In this document: positions 36,515 through 44,927 of the stretch, piece by piece
How the letters are laid out: the number at the start of each line of letters is the position of its first letter
How positions within the stretch are numbered: the stretch's first letter is position 1
Assembly: GCA_020344055.1 (NCBI GenBank)
Contig: CP070813.1
Location: 540,326-596,947, forward strand
Direction of reading: 5' to 3'
DNA: 56,622 bases
From: Candidatus Zixiibacteriota bacterium
GTDB taxonomy: Bacteria > Zixibacteria > MSB-5A5 > UBA10806
Program-made: the position numbers and the translations under genes
The notes under the pieces: generated by a model
What the model saw: only the letters and a program-made list of their open reading frames with translations
Database searches by the model: none
What the model was told of the DNA's origin: nothing

Positions 36515-37644
36515 CTTTCAACCTCCCAGATTTCGGATTTTTTTCCCGATAAAAATTGAGCTATCCCGAAAACACAGGCGAGATTATATATGAAGAAAAA
36601 GTAGGGGATACTGAAGATCTTCGACTTTTGAAAACTCTTATTCAGCTTCGCCATAATGACCAGGAAATAAAACATTATCTGAGATATAAATGCAATGGAA
36701 TAAATTGTATCGTCATAAATAACAAATAGATTACTTATCAGAAGTCCTATCATCAACAGGAAGAAGAACCAGCGTGAGAGCTTGTGGCCGACAAGAAATA
36801 TGCCGGGCCAGAAATACCTGAAGGGATTTAAAAGCGAGCGCATGGCGTAAAGTACCGTTACTCCGGCGCGTACGGTCCTGATCTTCCTTCTGAATTCCGT
36901 TCCCGACGTTGGCGGCACCTCTTCGAAAGACATGGCCTCCGGCTCGTATACGGCCCTGCAGCCCCGGCGGATTATAAATAGAGGAGTGAGAAAATCGCTG
37001 GTGAGATCCTCTGGCAAAGGACGATATAGATCTCTTCTTACGGCATATATGGGGCCGTTTACGCCGATGATGCTATAAATAGAGGATTCGAAGATCTTGG
37101 TTTTCTGTTCGAACGAGGTATAGTAGTTTTTTTCGTCCACGAGGGATTTGAACGTATCGGCGACGTGAATAAGCCTGCCGCCCACGCAGCCGATTCCGGG
37201 ATCGTTAAAATTCCTGACAAGCTTTTTAATCGCCAACGGATCATAGACGGTTCCGGCGTCGGAGAATACCAGTATTTCGCCGGTGGCGGCGGTTAAGGCG
37301 TTATTCTGGTTGGCGGTCTTACCGCCCCTCGTTTCCAGCCGGGAAAGGACGATCCCCTTATCTTTGAATTCACGGACTATGTTGTCGGTGTTATCGTCGG
37401 AACAATCCGAGGCCACGATTATCTGTATTTTATCGGAGGGATAATCGAGATTGAGGGAGTTTTCCAGTTTTTGTCTCATCACCTTTTCTTCATTGTACGC
37501 CGCTATTATGAACGAAACCGAGGGCAGGAAATCCTTTTTATCCACGTTCTTGTGAACAAAGCGGGATATAAACCACAGGAAAATGAAATACCCCGGATGG
37601 ACTGAAAACATCAATAATAAGAATATCCAGAACAATATCTCCAT
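36511..37644 (-). CDS. Family 2 glycosyltransferase, membrane-associated
   Basis: A 377-residue GT2. The GT-A core has 'PSVSFIIAAYNEEKVMRQKL' (about 42-61), 'IIVASDCSDDNTDNIV' and the Asp-x-Asp-like 'EILVFSDAGTVYDPLAIKKL'. The acceptor-side 'EVPPTSGTEFRRKIRTVRAG' carries the R-x-x-R type signature of processive or chain-extending members. One N-terminal and about four C-terminal helices anchor it. It is the first gene of the GT2, ATP-grasp and VanZ-fusion operon. It probably builds part of the polysaccharide on the cytoplasmic face. Donor sugar unknown. Confidence 0.85.
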   Translation of the reverse strand: MEILFWIFLLLMFSVHPGYFIFLWFISRFVHKNVDKKDFLPSVSFIIAAYNEEKVMRQKLENSLNLDYPSDKIQIIVASDCSDDNTDNIVREFKDKGIVLSRLETRGGKTANQNNALTAATGEILVFSDAGTVYDPLAIKKLVRNFNDPGIGCVGGRLIHVADTFKSLVDEKNYYTSFEQKTKIFESSIYSIIGVNGPIYAVRRDLYRPLPEDLTSDFLTPLFIIRRGCRAVYEPEAMSFEEVPPTSGTEFRRKIRTVRAGVTVLYAMRSLLNPFRYFWPGIFLVGHKLSRWFFFLLMIGLLISNLFVIYDDTIYSIAFISQIMFYFLVIMAKLNKSFQKSKIFSIPYFFFIYNLACVFGIAQFLSGKKSEIWEVER

Positions 37645-37767
37645 AACAGTTCAACCGTTACGGCGCCCTATCTTTTTGACGCGTAATATTCAAGTTCCGC
37701 TTTTCGTACACAATAGTATTATAAGTATATCGGCCGGTTAAAAGTTCTATAAAAATCAGCGGAGCGT

Positions 37768-38994
37768 TTAATTTTCATAATCGTAGGGGCTCCGCACGCA
37801 ATTTTCCCAGGCCAGGTTCAATCTCTCCGCGATTATTCTCCAGTCGTATTCTTCAAGAACGGTCTTTTTCGCTTCGGCCGTCAACGCCCTGCCCAGCTTT
37901 TCGTCATCCAGGATTTTTAAGACCTGCTCGGAAAAATCCGAAGGGGAGTCGGCTATGAGGATATTTTTCTGATGGGAGACCTTAATCCCTTCGCAACCGA
38001 TTTCTGTTGAAACCAGCGGGATTTCAGCGGCCATGGCCTCCAGGATCTTAAGCCGGGTGCCGCCTCCCACTCTTAACGGGACGATATATACTTCGCTGTT
38101 GAAGATATAGGGGCGAACATCGGGTACACGGCCGGTAAGTACTACGCTGGCGAATTTGCCGCAGAGTGTTTTTAATTTCGCCGAGGGATTTTTCCCGACA
38201 ATGGTGAGTTTCAGGTTCGGCTTTCTGGAGAGGATTAAAGGATAGATGTCGTTCAGGAAGTATATCAGAGCGTCTTCGTTGGCGTGCCAATCGAGGGCGC
38301 CGGTGAAAACCAATCCCTCTTTATCTACGTTTACATTATTCGGCGTAAAATATTCTATATCGACGCCGTTGGGCACCACATCGATGGGTACACCGGGGGC
38401 GATCTTTGCCAGCTTATCCATGTCCTCGTCGGATACGGCGATGAGCCGGTTGAATCGGCGGCATGCCAGGCTTTCGAAAGCGTATAATCGTCTCCACTGG
38501 GAACGCCAGAAAGCCCTGGCGACGGGATTGGACTGGATTTCATAAATTCGCCGGAGAATTACGTTTTCCACATTATGCTGATTCAGAATGCGGGGCGGTG
38601 TCTTTAGACCCATCAAATTGGAGCTGACATGCAGGGTGTCCGCATGAACCAGGTCGAAGCTCTCACGCGCCAATATATTCTTTACGGCGCCGGTCATGGC
38701 CGCCGAATGAGAGATGGCGACGCTGTAGGGGTACTTTTCGAAAATGTTCCTGCATAATCTTAAGAGGATATTAGGCTTATTTTTTTTCAAACCTCGGGGG
38801 ATCAGAATTACCTCTTTGCAGAATTCGCGCAGGTATTTGCTGTTTTCCTCATCGGCCGGCGTATCGGAATATGTCAAAAATGTTATTTCATGCTTGTCGG
38901 CCAGCGCTTTCAGGAGGTTGTAAGTCCTGATACTGGCCCCATAATCGAGCGGATAGGGCAAACGGCCTCTTAATACCAGAACTTTCATTACCAT
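37768..38994 (-). CDS. GT4-family glycosyltransferase, similar to exosortase-associated sugar transferases
   Basis: A 408-residue GT-B enzyme. The N-terminus 'LRGRLPYPLDYGASIRTYNL' resembles the first sugar transferase (Stp1 type) tied to PEP-CTERM/EpsH systems. The C-terminal nucleotide-sugar site is 'VPLRVGGGTRLKILEAMAAE', with the family E-x7-E at its end. Two starts are possible, at 38994 and at 38988. The second makes a TAATG junction with the upstream gene, which is common in coupled operons. It is the last of three consecutive GT4 genes on the minus strand. The exosortase lies 5 kb away, which supports a link to that system, although the subfamily call is by eye. Confidence 0.8.
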   Translation of the reverse strand: MVMKVLVLRGRLPYPLDYGASIRTYNLLKALADKHEITFLTYSDTPADEENSKYLREFCKEVILIPRGLKKNKPNILLRLCRNIFEKYPYSVAISHSAAMTGAVKNILARESFDLVHADTLHVSSNLMGLKTPPRILNQHNVENVILRRIYEIQSNPVARAFWRSQWRRLYAFESLACRRFNRLIAVSDEDMDKLAKIAPGVPIDVVPNGVDIEYFTPNNVNVDKEGLVFTGALDWHANEDALIYFLNDIYPLILSRKPNLKLTIVGKNPSAKLKTLCGKFASVVLTGRVPDVRPYIFNSEVYIVPLRVGGGTRLKILEAMAAEIPLVSTEIGCEGIKVSHQKNILIADSPSDFSEQVLKILDDEKLGRALTAEAKKTVLEEYDWRIIAERLNLAWENCVRSPYDYEN

Positions 38995-40112
38995 CTCATC
39001 ATTTCGCTATATATGGCCGACAATTTATGCGTGTACGATTCCAGGGAGAAAAGCTCTTTTACCATTGTCAACGCGGCTTCGGTTATTTTGTTTTTTAAAG
39101 TAGGATCATTCAGCAGTTCGAGGCATTTCCGGGCCAGTTTGTCAGGATCATAAGAATCGACCAATCCTTCGGGGCAACATTCGCTCAATACTTCAGCGAT
39201 GCCGCCGGTTTTCACGGAAATAACGGGAGTTCCCATATTCATGGCCTCCAGCAGTGCCATCGGCAATCCCTCATGCAGGGAGGTGAACATAAGGACGTCA
39301 AGCATGCCTAACACCGAGGGGATATCGTTCCTGAAACCGGCGAATATAACCCGATCGGCGATGTTTTCCTTTTTAGCGTATTCTTTTAAATCGTTTTCCA
39401 GGGGTCCCGAGCCGACGATCAGCCCGATCACGTTTTTTTCCAATTCCGAAAGCCTCTTGATAGTATCGATAAACAGTCGATGATTTTTAACGGGAACCAG
39501 ACGACCGATAATCCCGATTATCCGCATTCCGGGTGAGATATTCAGCTCCGTTCTGATCTTGCGCACCGTTTCTTCGTCAGTCTCTTCCCCGGGACCGATA
39601 CTGTTGTGGAGATACAATACCTTTGTTTCAGGCAGAAATTCAAGGAGATAATCCCGAACATCCTTCGAAACAGCGATCACCCTATGCGTATGGCCGGCGG
39701 CTATTTTTCTGTCATAGTAGTCATACATTCTATATTTAAGCAGTTTGAAGCCGCTGAAGGGTTCGGGCAGACCGTGTTCGGACCTGATCCTGTAAATCCC
39801 CGGAATTTTCTTGGAGGCATGATAGGCCACAATATTGGCCTTATATCCATGGGAATGAACTATATCGATTTTTTCGGAGATCAATGTTTTGTTAATCATG
39901 TTTACCGACTTGAAATAACCGAAGAAACCGACCGGTATCACATGAACTTTTATGTTTTTTTCCCTTAACCTCCGGGCCAGTATTTCATCATGGAACAGAA
40001 TTACCTGCACCTTATTTCCGGAGAACTCATGCAAGCCCACGGCAGTATTCTGAACCTGATTCTCCAGGCCGGCGTATATTTTGCCCGAGGCTATTTGAGC
40101 GACGTTAAACAT
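38988..40112 (-). CDS. GT4-family glycosyltransferase
   Basis: A 374-residue GT-B enzyme. The acceptor half has 'GKIYAGLENQVQNTAVGLHE' at its start and 'DIVHSHGYKANIVAY'. The donor half has 'IIGIIGRLVPVKNHRLFIDT', 'RVIFAGFRNDIPSVLGMLDV' and the E-x7-E site 'SLHEGLPMALLEAMNMGTPV'. It overlaps the previous gene by eight bases (ATGTTTAA) and the following gene at its own stop, so translation of the three GT4 genes is tightly coupled. It should add one sugar to the lipid-linked repeat unit; specificity cannot be read. Confidence 0.87.
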   Translation of the reverse strand: MFNVAQIASGKIYAGLENQVQNTAVGLHEFSGNKVQVILFHDEILARRLREKNIKVHVIPVGFFGYFKSVNMINKTLISEKIDIVHSHGYKANIVAYHASKKIPGIYRIRSEHGLPEPFSGFKLLKYRMYDYYDRKIAAGHTHRVIAVSKDVRDYLLEFLPETKVLYLHNSIGPGEETDEETVRKIRTELNISPGMRIIGIIGRLVPVKNHRLFIDTIKRLSELEKNVIGLIVGSGPLENDLKEYAKKENIADRVIFAGFRNDIPSVLGMLDVLMFTSLHEGLPMALLEAMNMGTPVISVKTGGIAEVLSECCPEGLVDSYDPDKLARKCLELLNDPTLKNKITEAALTMVKELFSLESYTHKLSAIYSEMMRW

Positions 40113-41253
40113 TGGCCAGATATTTGAATTTTCTTTTTTTGCCTAAAAGCTCCATATAAATTTCGGTATAAGAATCGACCATTCGCTTTATGCTATAATC
40201 TCGCTCTACTTTGGATCGAGCGTCTTGACTGATCTTATTGTAGGTATCGCTGTCGTTGATCAGATCGACCATGGCCCGGGCAAGACCGTCGACGTCTTCA
40301 GGCCGAACTATAATACCGTCGGTCATATGGTCGATTATAGAGGGATTCCCCCCGACGTCAGTGGCAACGGGCGGGATCCCGGAGGCCATGGCCTCGAGCA
40401 ACGATATGGAGGTGCCCTCCGATAAGGAGGGCAAAACGAACAGATCGAAGAGATTTAGAATATAGGGGATATCGGATCTGAACCCGGGGAAAAACACCGA
40501 TTTCTCCAGACCGAGATCGCCGGCGTAATGCCTTAACTGTTTTTCCAGAGGGCCGTCGCCGACTATAATCAGGACGCTTTTTGGATGAGTTTGCTTAAAG
40601 ATTTTAAAAGCGCCTATTAAATCTCTCTGGTTTTTTACCTCGTCGAGCCTTCCCACGGTCCCGACAACCTTGAAGCCTCCATCCAATCCAAATTCGCTGA
40701 GTAATTCCGGATTTTTTTCTCCGGGGCGAAATTCGTCGGTATTTATCCCGTTTATAACCGTAATGATTTTTTTTTGGGGTAGTTTGACGACTCTTATAAG
40801 ATATTCCTCCAGTTCCTTCGAAACGGCGATTATTTTATCCGCGAAGAGAGAGGAGATTCGGTCGGTTATAACACGGTGCCGGGTGTCCCGGAGAAACCTG
40901 CCGTGATCGGTATAAACCATAACCGGTGTGTTTGCCAGGGCTCCCGCGATGGAGCCGAAGAAGTAAGAACCCGAATGCATCTGGAGGACATGTACTTTCT
41001 TCCGGCGCAGAAATTTCGCCAGACGATAAGGATACCGCATATCGAATTTTTCCTGGTTTTTCTGGAGCAGAGTGGTCGTAATCCCGATCTCATTCAAACG
41101 ATCGGCGAAGTAGCCCAGCTTATCGAAACAGCAGACCTCGACGTTGAAAGAGTCTCTGTCTATTACGCGGGAGGTCTCAAATATAAGCCGTTCGAGGCCG
41201 CCGGTGGTCAGCTCCTGAACCGCGTGCATCAGGTTGATCTTGCTTTTCAGCAT
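40105..41253 (-). CDS. GT4-family glycosyltransferase, similar to exosortase-associated sugar transferases
   Basis: A 382-residue GT-B enzyme beginning 'MHAVQELTTGGLERLIFETS' (from Met9), a start like the second sugar transferase family (Stp2 type) of PEP-CTERM/EpsH loci. The donor half shows 'VVGTVGRLDEVKNQRDLIGA', 'SVFFPGFRSDIPYILNLFDL' and 'SLSEGTSISLLEAMASGIPP' (E-x7-E). It is the first gene of the three-gene GT4 block. A 205-base stretch without a credible gene separates it from the hexapeptide acyltransferase upstream. Confidence 0.85.
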   Translation of the reverse strand: MLKSKINLMHAVQELTTGGLERLIFETSRVIDRDSFNVEVCCFDKLGYFADRLNEIGITTTLLQKNQEKFDMRYPYRLAKFLRRKKVHVLQMHSGSYFFGSIAGALANTPVMVYTDHGRFLRDTRHRVITDRISSLFADKIIAVSKELEEYLIRVVKLPQKKIITVINGINTDEFRPGEKNPELLSEFGLDGGFKVVGTVGRLDEVKNQRDLIGAFKIFKQTHPKSVLIIVGDGPLEKQLRHYAGDLGLEKSVFFPGFRSDIPYILNLFDLFVLPSLSEGTSISLLEAMASGIPPVATDVGGNPSIIDHMTDGIIVRPEDVDGLARAMVDLINDSDTYNKISQDARSKVERDYSIKRMVDSYTEIYMELLGKKRKFKYLANV

Positions 41254-41458
41254 CCTTTTGAAAACCGGAATCTTTAAAAAATAGTTCGAGTTATCTTTCT
41301 TTCGGGATCTCCATGTAATGATGGCGCCATTGGATTGCTGATAATAGGGTTCTCACCGGCATGTATGAAAGGAGTTTTATTAATCCGGAGTCTCGTCGAT
41401 CGCATTCGAATATTTTCTTTAAATCCGAGGTCCAGTCCCCTTATCCTATTACCCAATT

Positions 41459-42019
41459 TTAATCCTCCGTGGAACCTCTCCAGGAGGATACTTTTTTAAT
41501 CGCCCTGGCGGGATTACCGGCGGCGAAACTGTAGGGTGGGATTTCTTTGCTTACAACGGAACCGGCGCCGATTATGGCTCCTTTCCCGATCGTCACCCCT
41601 TTCAAAATAATCGCTCTGGCGCCGATCCAGACCTCGTCTTCGATTACAATCGGTTCTGATTCCGGCGGACCGCCGCCGGGAGCGTGATAATCGTACCCGA
41701 TAATATTTACATCCCACGATATCAAAACATAATTCCCGATAACGACCGAATTGCCACAATGTATCTCGGTGCGATCGCCGATGGAAGTGTAGTCGCCTAT
41801 GACAATGCTCGATACGTCTTTGCCTTTTCCGGGCACGATTGACAGTTTTACGTTGGGCCAGAGGCAGGAATATCCGCCTATTTTAATTACGCCGCCATCT
41901 TTTTCAACGATCGTCCTGCCATAGGATTTCAAAGGCCCGGAAACCTGGATTTTTGCCCGTAAAAGATATCCCCTCATATAGGCGATTATTTTTCCTATCG
42001 ATTCTCTAAATCTTGCCAT
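41459..42019 (-). CDS. Left-handed beta-helix (hexapeptide) acyltransferase
   Basis: A 186-residue WcaF/Maa-like enzyme. The hexapeptide rhythm is clear in 'IVIGDYTSIGDRTEIHCGNS', 'VVIGNYVLISWDVNIIGYDY' and 'IEDEVWIGARAIILKGVTIG'. The 'YDYHAPGG' loop holds the likely catalytic His. It ends with the Ala-Gly-Asn-Pro-Ala motif typical of these coils. It is the first minus-strand gene next to the 402-base AT-rich divergent region, and heads the GT4 block. It probably O- or N-acylates a sugar of the same polysaccharide. Compared with the acyltransferase at 25.1 kb it lacks the long basic N-terminus. Confidence 0.87.
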   Translation of the reverse strand: MARFRESIGKIIAYMRGYLLRAKIQVSGPLKSYGRTIVEKDGGVIKIGGYSCLWPNVKLSIVPGKGKDVSSIVIGDYTSIGDRTEIHCGNSVVIGNYVLISWDVNIIGYDYHAPGGGPPESEPIVIEDEVWIGARAIILKGVTIGKGAIIGAGSVVSKEIPPYSFAAGNPARAIKKVSSWRGSTED

Positions 42020-42340
42020 ATTCTATTATCGTCCCGTTCTCACATTTAACCATAATATTAGCTTGCAGGGCGCAAGTCAAATTTATTTTACTATTCGCAA
42101 GTGCCGTATTTTTCAGGCCAATAGCAAATAAACTAATAATCGCCTAAACAAGGTAATAAGGTTTAAGCTATCTTTATTAGTTAACTTAGGTTCGGCGGAT
42201 AAAGAATAATGAACTATAATATTGATTAAAATTGGAATAATAATTGCAATATTTCTTGCTTTATTGGGGGTAAGCGGGATTAACTAATTAATTTGTTTTT
42301 ACTTACAAAAAACGCGAAGGGGATAGTAAGAAAAAAGATG
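42020..42340. other. AT-rich divergent intergenic region
   Basis: A 402-base gap between the hexapeptide acyltransferase (minus) and the DNRLRE/SdrD gene (plus). It holds a small CTTGC/GCAAG hairpin at 42062-42076 and many A/T tracts. No gene is visible. The right end carries the sigma-54-like element, and the preceding 300 bases are where an activator of such a promoter would be expected to bind. Confidence 0.45.
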
Positions 42341-42347
42341 CACAACT

Positions 42348-42364
42348 TGGCAAGATCGGTGCAA
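42348..42364 (+). promoter_or_regulatory. Sigma-54-type (-24/-12) promoter
   Basis: TGGCAAG-ATCG-GTGCAA matches the RpoN consensus TGGCACG-N4-TTGCA. The invariant GG (42349-42350) and GC (42361-42362) are exactly ten bases apart. Transcription would begin near 42373, leaving a leader of about 48 bases with AAAGAAAGGA before the ATG at 42422. PEP-CTERM/exosortase loci in other bacteria are known to be controlled by the PrsK/PrsR system through sigma-54, which adds weight here. Confidence 0.65.
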
Positions 42365-42421
42365 ATTGTCTGCCATTTAATAATAATTTAACTTTAACTA
42401 AAAGAAAGGAAAACAAACCAA

Positions 42422-43831
42422 ATGAAGAACACCACAAAATTCCTGGCATTTGCGATGGGTTTTGCGCTACTGGCATTTGGCTGTAGCGGTGTGCAGAAGC
42501 CGGTGGAACCGGAGGTTCCGGGATTTATCGAAACCGCCGACCTGGCCATTCCAGATGGTGCCACTCTGGTATCGGCCACGTTTTATATTTACGCTCATTA
42601 TATCAGCGGCCAGACTGTGACCGTACACAGGATCACCGCTCCGTGGGATGAGAGCGTGGTCACTTACGCCAATTTCGGCAACGCCTACGATCCGGCAGTA
42701 TGGGGCTCTTTTACAGTCACCGCCGCCGGGTATCAGTCGGCTGATATTACCTTGTTGGTTCAGAGTTGGCTGGATGGGACCTATGACAACTACGGCATTC
42801 TGCTCATGCAGGGAGTCACCCCTTATACCTATTATGCATCCAGCGAGATCGGCGATGTTAACATGCGCCCGGCGCTGGAAATCTGCTATTCGCTGGGAGG
42901 CACGCAGTGCGTGACCATAAAGCGCGGCGTTTACGGCGAAGTACAGGACGCCTTTATTCTTGAGACGGTCCCCAATTTCAATTCCGGTGACGGCACCGAA
43001 CTCTACACCGGTCTGGTCTATGATTCGGAGAAGTTCAGCCTGCTTCAATTCGATCTTTTATTGGCAGCCATCGGCGATACTGTCTGGATCGACGAAAACC
43101 GGAACGGTATCCAGGATGCCGGCGAACCGGGAATGCCGGATGTGACCGTCAATCTTTATGATTGCCAGGACAGCCTGATCGCCACCACCACAACCGACGG
43201 TGACGGTTTTTATATCTTTGACAATCTTGCGCCCGGCGATTACTACGTGGAATTCATCGCCCCCGAAGGCTACGATATAACCCTTCAGGATCAGGGTAGC
43301 GACGACGCGGTTGACAGTGATGCCGATCCGGCCACCGGTCTGACGATCTGCACCACTCTCGACGCCGGCGAATACGACCCCACCTGGGATTGCGGGTTGT
43401 ATCTGATGGAGCAGGAAGGCTGCACCCTGACTATCGGGTTCTGGAAAACCCATGCCGGTTTCGGCCCGCAGGCCAATGTAGTAAGCCAGTACCTGCCGAT
43501 CTGGCTCGGCAACGCGGGCGGTTCGGAAAGCATCAATGTCGCCGATTCCGTCATTGCTCATGATATTCTCATGCGCAATGTTTACGGCCGCAACAGCAAC
43601 GGCATAACCAAGCTTTATGCCCAGCTGCTAGGGTCGAAACTGAATATCGCGGCCGGCGCCGACGACACCGACGTTGCCGCGGTTATTGCCGCCGCCGACG
43701 ATTTCCTGGCTGACCACTACTACACCGACTGGAACTCTTTAAATAAGCCGACCAAGCATATGGTCTTAGGCTGGATGTCGGATCTCGACGACTACAACAA
43801 CGGTATCACCGGCCCGGGCCACTGCGATTAA
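42422..43831 (+). CDS. Predicted surface lipoprotein with DNRLRE-like, SdrD B-like and 'FWKTH' domains
   Basis: A 469-residue exported protein. The signal sequence ends 'FALLAFGCSG', with a possible lipidated Cys21. Residues about 38-160 match the second half of a DNRLRE domain ('IPDGATLVSATFYIYAHYIS', 'WDESVVTYANFG'). About 165-215 resemble the first half of the same domain, ending 'FSLLQFDL'. About 217-325 are an SdrD B-like domain ('IGDTVWIDENRNGIQDAGEP', 'GFYIFDNLAPGDYYVEF'). About 332-469 start 'CTLTIGFWKTHAGFG', a module often found beside SdrD B domains. It has its own sigma-54-type promoter and a terminator, and sits directly before the exosortase. There is no PEP-CTERM tail. It is likely a structural surface protein. 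Confidence 0.75.
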   Translation: MKNTTKFLAFAMGFALLAFGCSGVQKPVEPEVPGFIETADLAIPDGATLVSATFYIYAHYISGQTVTVHRITAPWDESVVTYANFGNAYDPAVWGSFTVTAAGYQSADITLLVQSWLDGTYDNYGILLMQGVTPYTYYASSEIGDVNMRPALEICYSLGGTQCVTIKRGVYGEVQDAFILETVPNFNSGDGTELYTGLVYDSEKFSLLQFDLLLAAIGDTVWIDENRNGIQDAGEPGMPDVTVNLYDCQDSLIATTTTDGDGFYIFDNLAPGDYYVEFIAPEGYDITLQDQGSDDAVDSDADPATGLTICTTLDAGEYDPTWDCGLYLMEQEGCTLTIGFWKTHAGFGPQANVVSQYLPIWLGNAGGSESINVADSVIAHDILMRNVYGRNSNGITKLYAQLLGSKLNIAAGADDTDVAAVIAAADDFLADHYYTDWNSLNKPTKHMVLGWMSDLDDYNNGITGPGHCD

Positions 43832-43875
43832 CGGAGCCTGTTTAAGAAATCACGACTGAACAGTCTGATAAATTT

Positions 43876-43912
43876 CGCCCGCGGAGCTCGAGTTTCCGCG
43901 GGCGATCTTTTT
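43876..43912 (+). terminator. Rho-independent terminator after the DNRLRE/SdrD gene
   Basis: A perfect 10-bp stem CGCCCGCGGA/TCCGCGGGCG (43876-43885 and 43895-43904) with a 9-base loop is followed by ATCTTTTTATT. It separates this gene from the exosortase operon. Confidence 0.85.
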
Positions 43913-44069
43913 ATTATTATGATGTCGTTTTAATGTATACCGATGAGGCAAAATTATTCATAAATAGACAATATTTCAAAGAACGCGAAAAGCCTATATA
44001 CCTTCCTGTCAAAAACTGTATTATTGATCCTTTCAGTCCGACATGTTATTATAGCAGTTTCGAAAGGGG

Positions 44070-44927
44070 ATGAGATTGAGTCCGGACAATAAGAGCTTGG
44101 CAATCCACTGGGGCAAGCATAAATATCCCTATATCTTAATCGGGTTGATAACGTTGATAAACATCACTGTCTTTAAAGATCTCGTTTCGGTCTGGATAAA
44201 CAACGGCAATTATTCGCATGGATTTTTCATAATTCCGATAGCGACATATTTATTCTGGAGAGAGAGAAAAGAGCTGGTATTTCCATCCCGGCCGGCCGGA
44301 ATGGGAATTTTCCTGTTCGCGCTGGGATCTATAGGGTCGATAGTCGGAATCGCGGCAAGCGAGCTTTTTACCTCGAGGCTTTCGCTCCTGTTTATTATCT
44401 GGGGAGTATCTCTTTATTACCTGGGGAACCGGAATTTTAAAAAGGTCTGGTTTCCGTTCGCGTTTTTGATTTTCATGGTGCCGATTCCGGCGGTTGTCTA
44501 TTATTCGGCCACTTTACCCATGCAGTTATTTTCGAGTAAAATAACCGATGCGGTACTTCGTGTTATAGGAATGCCCTCCGTCAGGCAGGGCAATATCATA
44601 TATTTGCCCCAGTACACGCTGGAAATAGTCGAGGCCTGCAGCGGGCTGCGGAGCCTGGTTTCGCTTTTGGCCCTGAGCGCATTATATGGATACCTGACGC
44701 TCGCCGGCGTTATTCGTCCTCTTATTCTTTTTATGGCCGCGATACCGATCGCGATCATTATCAATATATTTAGATTGTTATTGACCGCCGTAATGGCATA
44801 TTCCATAAGCCCGGAATTCGCGGATAGTTTCATCCACGATGTTTCCGGACTGATAGTTTTCATAGTCGCTCTTATTCTGGTAGTAATTACAGGGACGATT
44901 TTAAAATGGTCAAGAAAACCTTCGTAA
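44070..44927 (+). CDS. xrtA: Exosortase (XrtA/EpsH-like transpeptidase)
   Basis: A 285-residue membrane protein with about eight helices. Family marks are 'GNYSHGFFIIPIATYLFWRE' (about 46-65) and the catalytic Cys190 in 'EIVEACSGLRSLVSLLAL', Arg235 in 'INIFRLL' and His256 in 'SFIHDVSG', i.e. the Cys/Arg/His triad of exosortases. These enzymes cut PEP-CTERM proteins and attach them at the surface, usually together with exopolysaccharide genes. ATG at 44070 follows AAAGGGG without spacing; a TTG at 44076 would give better spacing and may be the true start. Its end overlaps the EpsI-like gene by 22 bases. The A-type assignment rests on neighbouring genes. Confidence 0.85.
   Translation: MRLSPDNKSLAIHWGKHKYPYILIGLITLINITVFKDLVSVWINNGNYSHGFFIIPIATYLFWRERKELVFPSRPAGMGIFLFALGSIGSIVGIAASELFTSRLSLLFIIWGVSLYYLGNRNFKKVWFPFAFLIFMVPIPAVVYYSATLPMQLFSSKITDAVLRVIGMPSVRQGNIIYLPQYTLEIVEACSGLRSLVSLLALSALYGYLTLAGVIRPLILFMAAIPIAIIINIFRLLLTAVMAYSISPEFADSFIHDVSGLIVFIVALILVVITGTILKWSRKPS

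Noticed and set aside
41274..41456. 60-codon open frame between the first GT4 gene and the hexapeptide acyltransferase (minus strand)
   Set aside because: It starts with TTG without a ribosome site, has no protein-like pattern and resembles no family. The spacer is best treated as non-coding.
42422..43831. Exosortase substrate
   Set aside because: Despite its position next to xrtA, the protein ends in 'GPGHCD' without a Pro-Glu-Pro motif, C-terminal helix or basic tail. A possible lipidated Cys suggests another anchor.
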